IMG/VR virus record: IMGVR_UViG_3300032561_000012
Location: 20,543 to 84,542 of that record
Origin: a virus
Strand: one strand, 5' to 3'
Length of the DNA stretch: 64,000 bases
A model generated the notes under the pieces. It saw only the letters and a list, made by a program, of their open reading frames with translations, searched no databases and had not been told where the DNA came from. This document shows, in pieces, positions 19,515-28,270 of this stretch; the first letter of the stretch is position 1, and each line of letters starts with the position of its first letter. Both the position numbers and the translations under genes were made by a program.

Positions 19515-21588
19515 CGGCATTTACTGTTGATAATTGTGGCGCAAGTACCTGCACAGCATATTTGCCTTTGTTAAAATATGTGGCTCCAGTGGTGCCATAA
19601 GCATCTGCACCGCTTTTACCGTTGCGATAATCGCGTGCCCCGCCAGGGCCTAATAGGTGTGCCACAGCCAACATACCTGCTACGTCTTCTGGTGATTGAT
19701 CAGATGTAACACAGCCCAATTTACACATACTGGTGTAATTGCGTTTGGTATAAGCACACATTGCGGCTTCTTGTTCTGCTGGACTACCTAAGAATGTCTG
19801 TAGGCTATCCATGCCGTTTTTGCCAGTCCAATTATTGGGATTGTTTAACTGTGCGTTTGACTTACAGGTACTCTTGACATAACGGCCATCAACCAGTGCA
19901 GGCCAACCAAATTGATATTTGCCTACGTAGCCAATGCTGTTGACTGTGTTATATTTGCCACCACTTTCACTCTTACCAATAGTGGTGTAGTAGGCAGTAA
20001 GTTGTGCAGAAGTCAGACTACCAATAGTACAGTCACAAGGTGGTTGGTTGCGTAGATCAGTTGCGGTTGCAGGATTTTTTATTCCTGTGTCTTGTGCTTG
20101 TTTAGTAGCATCTACAGGTGCATTATATGTTCCAGGCTGTATACCTGGACTTTGTGGCACAAAGAATGCTGCGGCTGTGGTTCTAGTAAATGGTTCGTGT
20201 GTTGGCGCAACCGTAACAATCGTATCTAATGTGCCAGGATTAATTACCCATTGTCCTACAGTGTTTTGTGCTGTATCAGGCAAACTCTGATGTTGAATAC
20301 CTTTTACTTCTTTGGCTGATTTTGATTTTCCTGACTGTGCGTACCATCCGCTGCCATCTACAGCAACCACCCCACCTGATTTAAGTGATACTTGTCCTGT
20401 GGCATCTACAATAAATTCTCCGCCAAGTTTTAACTGTGTTGCTCCTGCTTGTAGATTAAATGCACCTGGACTTAGTATGTTAGTCGTTGACGTGTTCATT
20501 TGGAATGTGCTGGTGGCATTCATATTGATATTCTGTGCATTAAAGTTAATGTCAGCATCACTGTGGAAGTTAATAGTTCCAAGACTTCTAACATTAAAAT
20601 TACTGCCAGCAAATATATTCAATGCGCCATCACTGCCTAACTCAATCCAATTATCACCATTGGCATTGGCAATATAAAGAATATTGTTAGTGTCATTCAT
20701 CAGGATTTGATGTCCACCTGCTGAACGCAGACGTATCAATTGATCTATGCCTAGGGCTGTACCATCATCCATAACAAATGAATGTCCACCTTTACGTGTT
20801 TTAACAGTAAAGTAGTCAGGAGGTAAGTTGCCGCTGTTTAATTTAGTAACATATTCTTTGTCGTCTGCTGGATCGTTGACAAATGGACGGCCTGGGGTGG
20901 ATATACCAAATACCTGACTAGGGCTTTCGCGCTGACTTGAGCTTGAAATAGCACCACGCACTGGATCTTTTTCAAGACCCTGTTGTTGTAGTATACCGTA
21001 TTGGAATTTGTGTATGGGTTTATTGTTATTGTAGAAACTTGAATTAGTAACATCTGCTGTCTGATACTCATTGAATTCCACTACAGGAACAATGTCACCT
21101 TGTTTGTATGTGTTGTTTTCGTTTTTACCAAGACTAGTAGTATCTACATTAGGAGTACCAGCAATAGCTGGAATCATATAGTGACTTAGGCTTGAGTCAA
21201 CACAGGCCAACCAGTATCCACGTAAAGGATCCCCTGCGATAAACAGAACAATCACTTCAACTTCAAGGTCTGGTGGTACTGCCCACATACCATAGCTGTG
21301 TGACACAGTTTCAAAACTGTTGGTTGTTGGAGACTGTGCTCCAGACTTCTGTACTTGACTGGTATAGCCCATGAATGGACTAGCATATGACACTGTGCGC
21401 CAATTGTTAGGATCATCAGCAGGTCCGCCTAGATCAGGAATATATACCTGTAGTCGACCACTGCGTGTTGGATCTAGATTGTTTTTAACCACACCAATGT
21501 ATGGATACGGATCAACACGTGTGCCGCTGGCTTCTTCTCTGCGTAGATTTTTTGCTACTTTACTTGCTATTCTATGATCGATTGCCAT
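19510..21588 (-). CDS. gp5: Baseplate central spike protein gp5 with C-terminal muralytic domain
   Basis: A 692-residue protein. The N-terminal 100 residues (YIGVVKNN, DPTRSGRLQVYIPDLGG, DPNNWRTVSYASPFMG) form the OB-fold of gp5-like spikes. The middle (about residues 300-420) has alternating hydrophobic beta-prism segments such as INFHSDADINFNAQNINMNA, typical of a trimeric spike. From about residue 517 there is a separate domain with CDC, then SESGGKYN, SIGYVGKYQFG and LLGPGGARDY. The ESGG...YVGKYQF pattern resembles lytic-transglycosylase-like peptidoglycan cleavers, with the Glu as likely catalytic residue. In T4 the lysozyme domain sits between the OB-fold and the spike; here it is C-terminal. 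It would puncture the envelope and open peptidoglycan locally. It follows the hub gene by 7 nt. Confidence 0.88.
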   Translation of the reverse strand: MAIDHRIASKVAKNLRREEASGTRVDPYPYIGVVKNNLDPTRSGRLQVYIPDLGGPADDPNNWRTVSYASPFMGYTSQVQKSGAQSPTTNSFETVSHSYGMWAVPPDLEVEVIVLFIAGDPLRGYWLACVDSSLSHYMIPAIAGTPNVDTTSLGKNENNTYKQGDIVPVVEFNEYQTADVTNSSFYNNNKPIHKFQYGILQQQGLEKDPVRGAISSSSQRESPSQVFGISTPGRPFVNDPADDKEYVTKLNSGNLPPDYFTVKTRKGGHSFVMDDGTALGIDQLIRLRSAGGHQILMNDTNNILYIANANGDNWIELGSDGALNIFAGSNFNVRSLGTINFHSDADINFNAQNINMNATSTFQMNTSTTNILSPGAFNLQAGATQLKLGGEFIVDATGQVSLKSGGVVAVDGSGWYAQSGKSKSAKEVKGIQHQSLPDTAQNTVGQWVINPGTLDTIVTVAPTHEPFTRTTAAAFFVPQSPGIQPGTYNAPVDATKQAQDTGIKNPATATDLRNQPPCDCTIGSLTSAQLTAYYTTIGKSESGGKYNTVNSIGYVGKYQFGWPALVDGRYVKSTCKSNAQLNNPNNWTGKNGMDSLQTFLGSPAEQEAAMCAYTKRNYTSMCKLGCVTSDQSPEDVAGMLAVAHLLGPGGARDYRNGKSGADAYGTTGATYFNKGKYAVQVLAPQLSTVNAG

Positions 21589-21595
21589 TTTTTAA

Positions 21596-24500
21596 TTATC
21601 CTGTAACTGCTGCTTGGCCAGGAACTTGATTCCCTTTAATACTTATTGGTGTAAAATTAGGAACGATTGCTTGTGGTTCTGTTTGATCTGTAATAACAGC
21701 ACTAGGCGCTGTTTCGTTTACGGCCATCAAATCCTGTTGTCCAGGAGTAAATCCTCCGCCGCTGGTTTCTGTTTGATCACCATAGTAGCCTCCAGAATAG
21801 TCAGGGCCAATGGCCTGAGTAATCTGTTGGTCTTGGCCAGGTGTTTGATTATTAGCACTGTCTGCAGCAGAAGCAGTGCTTGGGTCTGGACCACCTCCAG
21901 CTACTTCTACAGTAGGCACAGGAGTTGGTGGAGTTACACCAGGAGTTATTTGAGCTGTTGGTGTTCTATTGTCACTGGTTTGATTATTTTGTCCATTGAC
22001 ATAATCGTATGCCTGCTGTCTTACCAATCTAACCAGTTCTAGTTCTTGTGTAAATTGTCCGTTGGTAAAGTGACTAGATACTTTAGTTACTATGTACAGT
22101 CCTGAAAACACACTCTGTTTGTAGTTGGTGTTAAACTTCATAAACCCAGTGGTTTCGTCAATGTCTGACGGAATTCTAAACAATAGCTGTACGTAAAGTC
22201 CGCCCTTGTCCATGACTAAACTACTGTTACCAGCAGTTAAACGTGGATCTGTACTGGGTTTAGATGCAACATTAAATCCTTCTAGCGGAGGTCTATAGAA
22301 CACATCATCCTGTTTAATGTAGTCAGGATCTCCAATGATTTTTAATTTAACATTCAGCATGTCAGCTTGACTGTTGGTCATGATGCTGGCTTCTAGATCC
22401 ACTGACGCAGTTTCTTTGGCTGTGCTAGCACCACCAGTGGCATTGCTTCTAGAGTTTTGTACTACTGGTTTCATTACCAGTGGCATCACAGCATCATATT
22501 GACTGCTGGCCGCAGTGGTAGTCGTAGGAGCATTACCACCGCCGTTGTAGTTTGGATAGTTTTGTGTTTGATTATCCGTGGTGTTGCTGGCCGCAGTTGG
22601 ATTAACATCTGTTAGACTATTTCTATAGGCAGTGACCTGATTAAAGTATAGTGCATTAAATTTAATATCAAAATCTAAAACGTCATCATTTTGTCCTGTA
22701 TACAGATAGTTGTAGTATTTCACAGGATATAGTTGCACACCTTGTGGGCCTATGTCAGCACGTAGATTGTAAATTTTATATGGTATTACACTGTAGGTAA
22801 TTTCTCTGGCCCACACACGTTTACGTACATCAAAATCTAATAGTCTGACTGTAGGAATAATTTTAAACCAATACAGTGGTTTATCTTTTAATGCTTCTTT
22901 CTTGCTGGCATAGTCAGGATCTTCAGGCACAATCAATTGATTCTGTATGTAATCGCTATTTCTAACTATGTAGTCAATGAGCCTGTCAATAGTTGTGCCT
23001 GCTTGTATTTGAAATATAGCTTTAGTAGGATCATATAACGCTACGTTTGGGGTAGCTGGTGCCGCTGGAGCTGGTATTGTAGTTGTTACTCCAAGTCTAG
23101 CATTCTGTTGAGTAGCGTAGTCTTGCATACGTTTAGCATAGGCTGCATCTGACTCACCAGGTGCTTTGATAAAATATGTTTTGTCATATGAACCAGCAAT
23201 GGCATTATTTGTTGTAGTGGCAGAAGCCGTGGCTGCTTTAATTGCGGCATTTTGAGTATTAGCATAATCTCTCATACGTTTAGCATAGGCTGCATCTGAC
23301 TCACCAGGTGCTTTGATAAAGTATGTCTGATCTACTACCCCTGAAGTGTAGGTTGGTGTTGCACTGGTAGTAGCAGGTGTGGGGTTGGCTGTGGTTGTTT
23401 TAACCGTGCCGCCAACTGTCTGTCCTAGATCAGCACGCTTCATAGCCACAATGTCACCTGGGGTTTGATTGCCCTTCATTGATGTTTCTTTTGGTGTATG
23501 TCTAAGTTGATCTGTAAATAAACTGTCGCCTATGCTGATGGTTGTACCATCATCTAGTGTGGTCTTAGGAAATTCAAATCTATAGACATCAGCTACACTG
23601 ATTTTATTATACTGCACCAACGCCTGCATCCATTGATTAATCGCACTGCCATAACTTGAGAATTTATTATATGCTGGAGGGGTTGATGGTGTTGGTTTAG
23701 CAGTGGCAGTGTTAGGCTGCGGAGTAGTTGGGATTGACGCAAATCTATTTTTCCCTGTGGTCTGCGTTGCTGAATTTGTTGGGGCAGGTGTTGATCCATT
23801 GGCCGCCTGCACTTCTGCTCTGACTGCGTTTAGTGCTGTGACTTCATCAGCAGTTGTGCCTTCTACACTTTGGAAAAAGTTAGCCACAGTGCTGGCAGTA
23901 ATTTCAAAGTTTGCAGGAGTTGAACAGGTAGACATATCATATGCTGAATGATGGAATGGCACATAGGTGATTTTATATTCTGCACCTTTGACTGTTACTC
24001 TGATTTCCAAATTGGTGATTTTACATGGTACACGTTTTCTTAGATCTTCAATTGAGCCCAAGATACTGCCATCATCGCCCATGGCAAAGAAATCAATTTG
24101 AATTAGATATGGCATATCTAAATAGTTTTGTGCATTGATGTCTTTGGCCGCTAACAATAATCTTTCTACAAAGGTAAATCCATAGGGTTCAATTAAGGTA
24201 AATGACCCTTCTATGGCATTGGTATTTCTACTAAGGTCATTAGGCGCAATAACTGTGGTCATGCTAAAGTCTTCAAAATAGAAGTCTTCACTAAAGAATT
24301 GATTTCTAGGAAAATTATCGGGACTGTAACGGCCAGCACTGGCCACTAGAACATTTTTTGGTGTATAGGTTTGAGTTTCTACAGTATGATTATAGTCTGA
24401 ATCTGATAGTAGATGTAAACTTAGACCGTAGATATAGCTAGGATAGTCTTTTAATCTATTAGGCAAAGGTTTGTTAGTATTAGTATCAGGTGTTGCTGTA

Positions 24501-24916
24501 GTAGGTTTACTAGGAGCATTAGGACTATTATAGTTTGGTGCTGTGTTTAAATTTTGTGTAGTATCTGCCGCAGGATTAGGTGCTGTGTCTGCTACACTTG
24601 CTTCATTGGCCACAGGTCCTGTTGTTATAGTTTCAGCACTAGGATCAAATCCGCCGCCACTGGCTTCATTTTGATCACCGTAGTATCCACCTGCATAACT
24701 TGGTGCAAGATTTTGTTGTTCGCTGGCAGACAATGCCGCAGGACCTGGAACATTGTTAGCCGTAGCTATAGTAGAACCGCCGCCACTGGCTTCTGTTTGT
24801 TCGCCATAGTAGCCGCCTGAATAGTCAGGTGCTAGGCCTGTAACACTAGGAGGAGGTGAACTAGGAGTATTGACTAACTGGGTTTCAGCGTTATCTTGAG
24901 TAATCACGTCAGTCAT
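21596..24916 (-). CDS. Baseplate hub protein, gp27-like, with repeat-bearing linkers
   Basis: A 1106-residue protein directly upstream of gp5 and 3 nt after gp53, where a hub subunit is expected. Residues about 160-350 (SYIYGLSLHLL, EDFYFEDFSMTT, GFTFVERLLLAA, YLIQIDFFAMGDDG) and about 650-980 look like the two halves of a gp27-type hub barrel; the assignment to gp27 is inference. Long Pro/Thr/Ala-rich linkers carry two repeat families. A GGYYGDQxEASGGG motif occurs three times (residues 31-47, 73-89, 1039-1055). A block with YFIKAPGESDAAYAKRM occurs twice in the central linker. The repeats suggest flexible, perhaps binding, extensions on the hub. The protein would form the centre of the baseplate where tube and spike meet. 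Confidence 0.65.
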   Translation of the reverse strand: MTDVITQDNAETQLVNTPSSPPPSVTGLAPDYSGGYYGEQTEASGGGSTIATANNVPGPAALSASEQQNLAPSYAGGYYGDQNEASGGGFDPSAETITTGPVANEASVADTAPNPAADTTQNLNTAPNYNSPNAPSKPTTATPDTNTNKPLPNRLKDYPSYIYGLSLHLLSDSDYNHTVETQTYTPKNVLVASAGRYSPDNFPRNQFFSEDFYFEDFSMTTVIAPNDLSRNTNAIEGSFTLIEPYGFTFVERLLLAAKDINAQNYLDMPYLIQIDFFAMGDDGSILGSIEDLRKRVPCKITNLEIRVTVKGAEYKITYVPFHHSAYDMSTCSTPANFEITASTVANFFQSVEGTTADEVTALNAVRAEVQAANGSTPAPTNSATQTTGKNRFASIPTTPQPNTATAKPTPSTPPAYNKFSSYGSAINQWMQALVQYNKISVADVYRFEFPKTTLDDGTTISIGDSLFTDQLRHTPKETSMKGNQTPGDIVAMKRADLGQTVGGTVKTTTANPTPATTSATPTYTSGVVDQTYFIKAPGESDAAYAKRMRDYANTQNAAIKAATASATTTNNAIAGSYDKTYFIKAPGESDAAYAKRMQDYATQQNARLGVTTTIPAPAAPATPNVALYDPTKAIFQIQAGTTIDRLIDYIVRNSDYIQNQLIVPEDPDYASKKEALKDKPLYWFKIIPTVRLLDFDVRKRVWAREITYSVIPYKIYNLRADIGPQGVQLYPVKYYNYLYTGQNDDVLDFDIKFNALYFNQVTAYRNSLTDVNPTAASNTTDNQTQNYPNYNGGGNAPTTTTAASSQYDAVMPLVMKPVVQNSRSNATGGASTAKETASVDLEASIMTNSQADMLNVKLKIIGDPDYIKQDDVFYRPPLEGFNVASKPSTDPRLTAGNSSLVMDKGGLYVQLLFRIPSDIDETTGFMKFNTNYKQSVFSGLYIVTKVSSHFTNGQFTQELELVRLVRQQAYDYVNGQNNQTSDNRTPTAQITPGVTPPTPVPTVEVAGGGPDPSTASAADSANNQTPGQDQQITQAIGPDYSGGYYGDQTETSGGGFTPGQQDLMAVNETAPSAVITDQTEPQAIVPNFTPISIKGNQVPGQAAVTG
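21752..24826 (-). repeat. Three copies of a 17-residue GGYYG motif within the hub gene
   Basis: Copies lie at 24776-24826, 24650-24700 and 21752-21802. They encode DYSGGYYGEQTEASGGG, SYAGGYYGDQNEASGGG and DYSGGYYGDQTETSGGG. Two are near the N-terminus and one near the C-terminus, all in disordered-looking linkers. Confidence 0.85.
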
Positions 24917-24919
24917 TTG

Positions 24920-25222
24920 TTACAATCCCAATGCTGATGTTAGATTCTGTTTCTGTGGTACGTAGATAACAACACCTGGCACAAAGTCAAAAATTGGATC
25001 TTGTATAACATTAGGATTTCTAACAGCAAATACCCACCATAGGCCTGGATCTCCATATAAGTCAAAGGCCAACAGATCAGGACGATTACCATATATCTTA
25101 TCAATTTGGTATTGTACATCTGTAGAATTAATTGGTATGTTAGGAATATTAGCCACATCTAAGAAAAAACTGTAGATGTCTGTGTTAGCATACGGGCTGG
25201 TCTTGTTATAAGCCACGGTCAT
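24920..25222 (-). CDS. gp53: Baseplate wedge protein gp53
   Basis: A 100-residue protein containing the family core DVQYQIDKIYGNRPDLLAFD, LYGDPGLWWVFAVRNPN and DPIFDFVPGVVIYVP. gp53 binds gp6 and gp25 and links neighbouring wedges in the T4 baseplate. It is shorter than T4 gp53 (about 196 residues) but has the conserved GDPGLWW core. The start codon overlaps the gp48 stop (TAATG) and the hub ATG lies 3 nt after its stop, so the three genes are tightly coupled. gp48, gp53, hub, gp5, gp25 and gp6 therefore form one baseplate operon. Confidence 0.88.
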   Translation of the reverse strand: MTVAYNKTSPYANTDIYSFFLDVANIPNIPINSTDVQYQIDKIYGNRPDLLAFDLYGDPGLWWVFAVRNPNVIQDPIFDFVPGVVIYVPQKQNLTSALGL

Positions 25223-26244
25223 TAGATGAATCCTCCGACACCTGTTTTGGTGTCTTTGATTAATTTACCCTGCGCAAAGTCAGTTAGGTTAAATCTATTG
25301 TGTAAATTATTGCGACTATACATTGGGCGTAGAGTCACTGCAATGGTACTGGTAGTAGGCACACGAGTATGTGTGGTTATGGTACTAAATCCTGTGGTGT
25401 TGCCTGCAGCCACAATGGCTTTAGTTGCCGCTGTTGTAGCCTGTGTACTAGACTGCAACAGACTAGGTACTGTACCTGGATCCAGTGCGCTGGTATCTAC
25501 ACTACTGTTTGGTCCTTGTGTATTTTGTGGACTTTCTGTAGATGTTGTTAGACTAGTTTGGCTAATTGGCACTTGTATGTAGTCAGCTTCATTTGGTAAG
25601 GTATGAGTGAAACTAGTAATCACGCAAGGAACGTGCGGGAAGTAGTGACTGCCGTAGCCGTCTAAGAATACAATAGGTGGAGGATTGCCTACGTTAGCGC
25701 CTTGACCAAAGAACATTTTAGTCACACTACGGAAGAAGTAGACTGCGGCCATTAGATATTGTCCGTCTGCCACTGTCTGTACAGTAAATTCACCAGATAC
25801 CTGTATGTCTGCCACTTCTGAATAGTTGTAGAAATGTGCGGGATAATTACTATGTGTAAGCTGTGCAGTGCTGTAGTTGGCGTTATGTGTCACTGCAATC
25901 TGTGGTGTGTATGGCCAAATAACTCCGTTAGTTTCTACCAATGGATACATCAATGAATTTGCTGGGATTCCAGGATCTTGATAGAATATTTGTGCGCTAG
26001 GTGCTAGACTTACACGCACACGCCAATCATCTTCAGCAGCCGCAGTTGCTCCGCCCTGTGCGCTAGCTGATTGAAAGCCAATATTAGGTACATTTACAGG
26101 AGCACTAGAAGCGCCGCCAGGCAACAGTCCAGCAACACTTAGTCTGCTGGTACTGGGATTTAGTAAATCAAATGCAGTGTTACTGCCGCCACCTAGGCCT
26201 GGTACGCTGCCTGATTGTCCAAATAATCCGCCAAATATTGACAT
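25222..26244 (-). CDS. gp48: Baseplate tail-tube initiator gp48
   Basis: A 340-residue protein, MSIFGGLFGQSG at the start, followed by a Gly/Ser-rich stretch. A beta-rich core has DDWRVRVSLAPSAQIFY, WPYTPQIAVTH and YNYSEVADIQVSGEFTV (about residues 85-170), then FLDGYGSHYFPHVPCVITSF. This order is characteristic of the gp48/gp54 tube-cap family, related to the tail-tube fold, from which tube polymerisation begins. An in-frame ATG at 26268 is rejected because it sits next to the TATAAATA late promoter and would lie upstream of the predicted transcript start. ATG 26244 has an AGAGG ribosome site in a leader of about 20 nt. It is the first gene of the leftward baseplate operon. Confidence 0.85.
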   Translation of the reverse strand: MSIFGGLFGQSGSVPGLGGGSNTAFDLLNPSTSRLSVAGLLPGGASSAPVNVPNIGFQSASAQGGATAAAEDDWRVRVSLAPSAQIFYQDPGIPANSLMYPLVETNGVIWPYTPQIAVTHNANYSTAQLTHSNYPAHFYNYSEVADIQVSGEFTVQTVADGQYLMAAVYFFRSVTKMFFGQGANVGNPPPIVFLDGYGSHYFPHVPCVITSFTHTLPNEADYIQVPISQTSLTTSTESPQNTQGPNSSVDTSALDPGTVPSLLQSSTQATTAATKAIVAAGNTTGFSTITTHTRVPTTSTIAVTLRPMYSRNNLHNRFNLTDFAQGKLIKDTKTGVGGFI

Positions 26245-26259
26245 GTTGTAAAATACCTC

Positions 26260-26288
26260 TTGTATCATGTATTTATAGGTTATATAAT
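26260..26288 (+). promoter_or_regulatory. Sigma70-type promoter for gp55
   Basis: TTGTAT, a 17-nt spacer, then TATAAT on the plus strand, 29 nt before the gp55 ATG. The match to the bacterial consensus is close and the spacing optimal. The spacer contains the late promoter of the opposite strand. Confidence 0.7.
26270..26277 (-). promoter_or_regulatory. Late promoter (TATAAATA) of the baseplate operon
   Basis: A perfect T4-type late promoter, TATAAATA, on the minus strand 25 nt before the gp48 ATG. It lies inside the 17-nt spacer of the divergent sigma70-like promoter of gp55. Confidence 0.8.
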
Positions 26289-26317
26289 AGTAGTAGTTTA
26301 AAAGGAACCCCTGAACT

Positions 26318-27199
26318 ATGAGAAAGGTAAATTATCTTAATAATAAAGATATTCTTAAAGAAATTGCAAAAAGTAAGCTGACATACTGTAGTTTTATAGA
26401 TGATTCAGTTAAAAATTATGATATGATTGTTACTGGTGTAGGAGCAATCACTAAAAAAGCAGTAACAGAAGCACGTAAGCTACGTGCAGAACGCCTAGCT
26501 AAAGAACAACAAGAAGCAGAACTACTGTTAGGAAATAAGCGCAAGCTAGATGAATTCCTAACTCCTGCCAAAGATATTCCAGTCACTGATGTGGTTTTTC
26601 GTGTGATGACCTGGGACCACATACCCATCGACGAAGCAAAACAAAAGAAAGCTGACGCTAAAGCCCAAGAAGAATACGATTCTGATGAAGATAACTTTGA
26701 AACAGAATACGACGAGCCTGTAGTAGTCAAAGGCGCAACCAAGTATACCAAAGTAAACTTTCCTCCGTTCCAACACTACAAAGTAGATGAAGAATTAAAT
26801 CCTATTTGTGTAGGTAAAAGTCATTGGAAAGGTGGTTTAGAAAAAGGCAAGTTCAGTAAAGATCATGGCACTATGACTGCTAAACTAGCACACATGTTTA
26901 TTAAACTATGTGAACGCTATGCTACTAGGTCTAACTGGCGTGGTTATACTTATAATGATGAAATGCGTAGCCAAGCATTATTACAACTAAGTCAAATCGG
27001 CCTACAATTTGATGAAGCAAAGAGTCAAAATCCATTTGCCTATTACACAGCGGCAATCACCAACAGCTTTACCCGTGTTCTTAATATTGAAAAGCGCAAT
27101 CAAAACATTCGTGATGATATTTTAGAAATGAATAATTATTCTCCAAGCTACACACGCCAAGGAGACTGGGGCGGAGGTGGTGGCCACTACGAAGAATAA
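26318..27199 (+). CDS. gp55: Late-transcription sigma factor gp55
   Basis: A 293-residue protein. The C-terminal half carries the gp55 signature: LAHMFIKLCERYATRSNWRG, then MRSQALLQLSQIG, FDEAKSQNPFAYYTAAITNS and FTRVLNIEKRNQNIRDD. This is the region-2-like domain that recognises the -10 element TATAAATA on host RNA polymerase core, together with the gp33 and gp45 proteins in T4. It is longer than T4 gp55 (185 residues). The extra part is a Lys/Glu-rich N-terminal region with EARKLRAERLAKEQQEAELL, probably helical, and an acidic stretch DSDEDNFETEYDEP. The start has AAAAGGAACC upstream and a good sigma70-type promoter, so gp55 is probably made early by the host polymerase and then activates the NATAAATA promoters listed here. 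Confidence 0.9.
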   Translation: MRKVNYLNNKDILKEIAKSKLTYCSFIDDSVKNYDMIVTGVGAITKKAVTEARKLRAERLAKEQQEAELLLGNKRKLDEFLTPAKDIPVTDVVFRVMTWDHIPIDEAKQKKADAKAQEEYDSDEDNFETEYDEPVVVKGATKYTKVNFPPFQHYKVDEELNPICVGKSHWKGGLEKGKFSKDHGTMTAKLAHMFIKLCERYATRSNWRGYTYNDEMRSQALLQLSQIGLQFDEAKSQNPFAYYTAAITNSFTRVLNIEKRNQNIRDDILEMNNYSPSYTRQGDWGGGGGHYEE

Positions 27200-27215
27200 T
27201 TTGGCAATTCGCAAT

Positions 27216-27244
27216 TTGCACTTTGACCTTAACTAACTTATACT
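27216..27244 (+). promoter_or_regulatory. Possible sigma70-type promoter for gp47
   Basis: TTGCAC, 17 nt, TATACT, between gp55 and gp47. The -10 ends 6 nt before the gp47 ATG, so a transcript would begin at about the start codon, and no Shine-Dalgarno sequence is visible there. GCAATTcGCAATT repeats overlap the -35. Confidence 0.5.
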
Positions 27245-27250
27245 ATATAC

Positions 27251-28270
27251 ATGGCTAACCTATTTAAAAAAGCGGCTGTTTGCACGGATATTCACTTTGG
27301 ATTAAAGTCTAACAGCCAAACACACAACGACGATTGTCTTAATTTTATCAAGTGGTTTATTGCTACCGCCAAAGCTGAAGGTTGTGAGACCTGCTTCTTT
27401 ACAGGTGACTGGCATAATAACCGCGCGGCAATTAACATCGTCACACTTAATTACAGTCTACAAGCCCTGGAGTTATTAAATGCCGCTTTTGATCGTGTAT
27501 ATTTTATCCCTGGCAATCACGATCTCTACTATAGAGATAAGCGTGATGTACAAAGTGTCGAATGGGCAAAGCATCTACCCAATGTACAAATTGTTAACGA
27601 TTGGTTTTCAGACGGTGACGTTGTCATTGCTCCTTGGCTCGTTGGTGACGATCACAAACGGGTACCTAAACTAAAAGGTCAATACTGTTTTGGGCACTTT
27701 GAACTACCGCATTTCTACATGAATGCCATGGTACAGATGCCAGACACAGGTGAAATCCAAGCTGATGCTTTCCGAGGGTTTGATAAGGTGTTCAGTGGAC
27801 ACTTCCATAAGCGTCAAGAAAAAGGCAACATTGTCTACTTAGGTAACTGTTTCCCACATAACTACGCAGATGCAGGCGATGATAGTCGTGGCATGATGAT
27901 CATTGAATGGGGTAAAGAGCCAGAATATCGCACATGGGCTAACCAACCTAAATATAGAGTATATAATCTAAGTGATGTTCTACGCACTCCAGAAAATTTA
28001 CTACTGCCAAACATGCACTGTCGTGTTAATCTAGACATTGACATCAGTTACGAAGAAGCAACATTTATCAAAGAAACATTTGTTGGTACATACAATCTGC
28101 GTGAATTAACACTACTACCTGTTAAAGATGTTACTGTTGGTAGTGACATTGTTATGGGTAATATACAATTTGAAAGTATTGACACCATTGTTACTAATCA
28201 ATTGACTAATATTGCAGGTGATGGGCACTACGATCCTAACTTACTACTTGATATCTATAGGCATCTATAA
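27251..28270 (+). CDS. gp47: Recombination endonuclease subunit gp47 (Mre11/SbcD-like)
   Basis: A 339-residue calcineurin-type metallophosphoesterase with all main blocks: TDIHFG (D13, H15), TGDWHNN (D53, H55, N56), PGNHD (about 88-91) and SGHFHKRQ (about 180). It pairs with gp46 to resect DNA ends for recombination-dependent replication and, in T4, to degrade host DNA. Length equals T4 gp47 (339). The ATG starts ANLFKK and has no visible Shine-Dalgarno sequence. The stop TAA abuts the TTG start of gp46, so subunit synthesis is coupled. Confidence 0.95.
   Translation: MANLFKKAAVCTDIHFGLKSNSQTHNDDCLNFIKWFIATAKAEGCETCFFTGDWHNNRAAINIVTLNYSLQALELLNAAFDRVYFIPGNHDLYYRDKRDVQSVEWAKHLPNVQIVNDWFSDGDVVIAPWLVGDDHKRVPKLKGQYCFGHFELPHFYMNAMVQMPDTGEIQADAFRGFDKVFSGHFHKRQEKGNIVYLGNCFPHNYADAGDDSRGMMIIEWGKEPEYRTWANQPKYRVYNLSDVLRTPENLLLPNMHCRVNLDIDISYEEATFIKETFVGTYNLRELTLLPVKDVTVGSDIVMGNIQFESIDTIVTNQLTNIAGDGHYDPNLLLDIYRHL

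Noticed and set aside
26245-26268. Upstream ATG for gp48 at 26268
   Set aside because: It lies 1 nt after the TATAAATA element, hence before the predicted transcript start; the downstream ATG has an AGAGG site.
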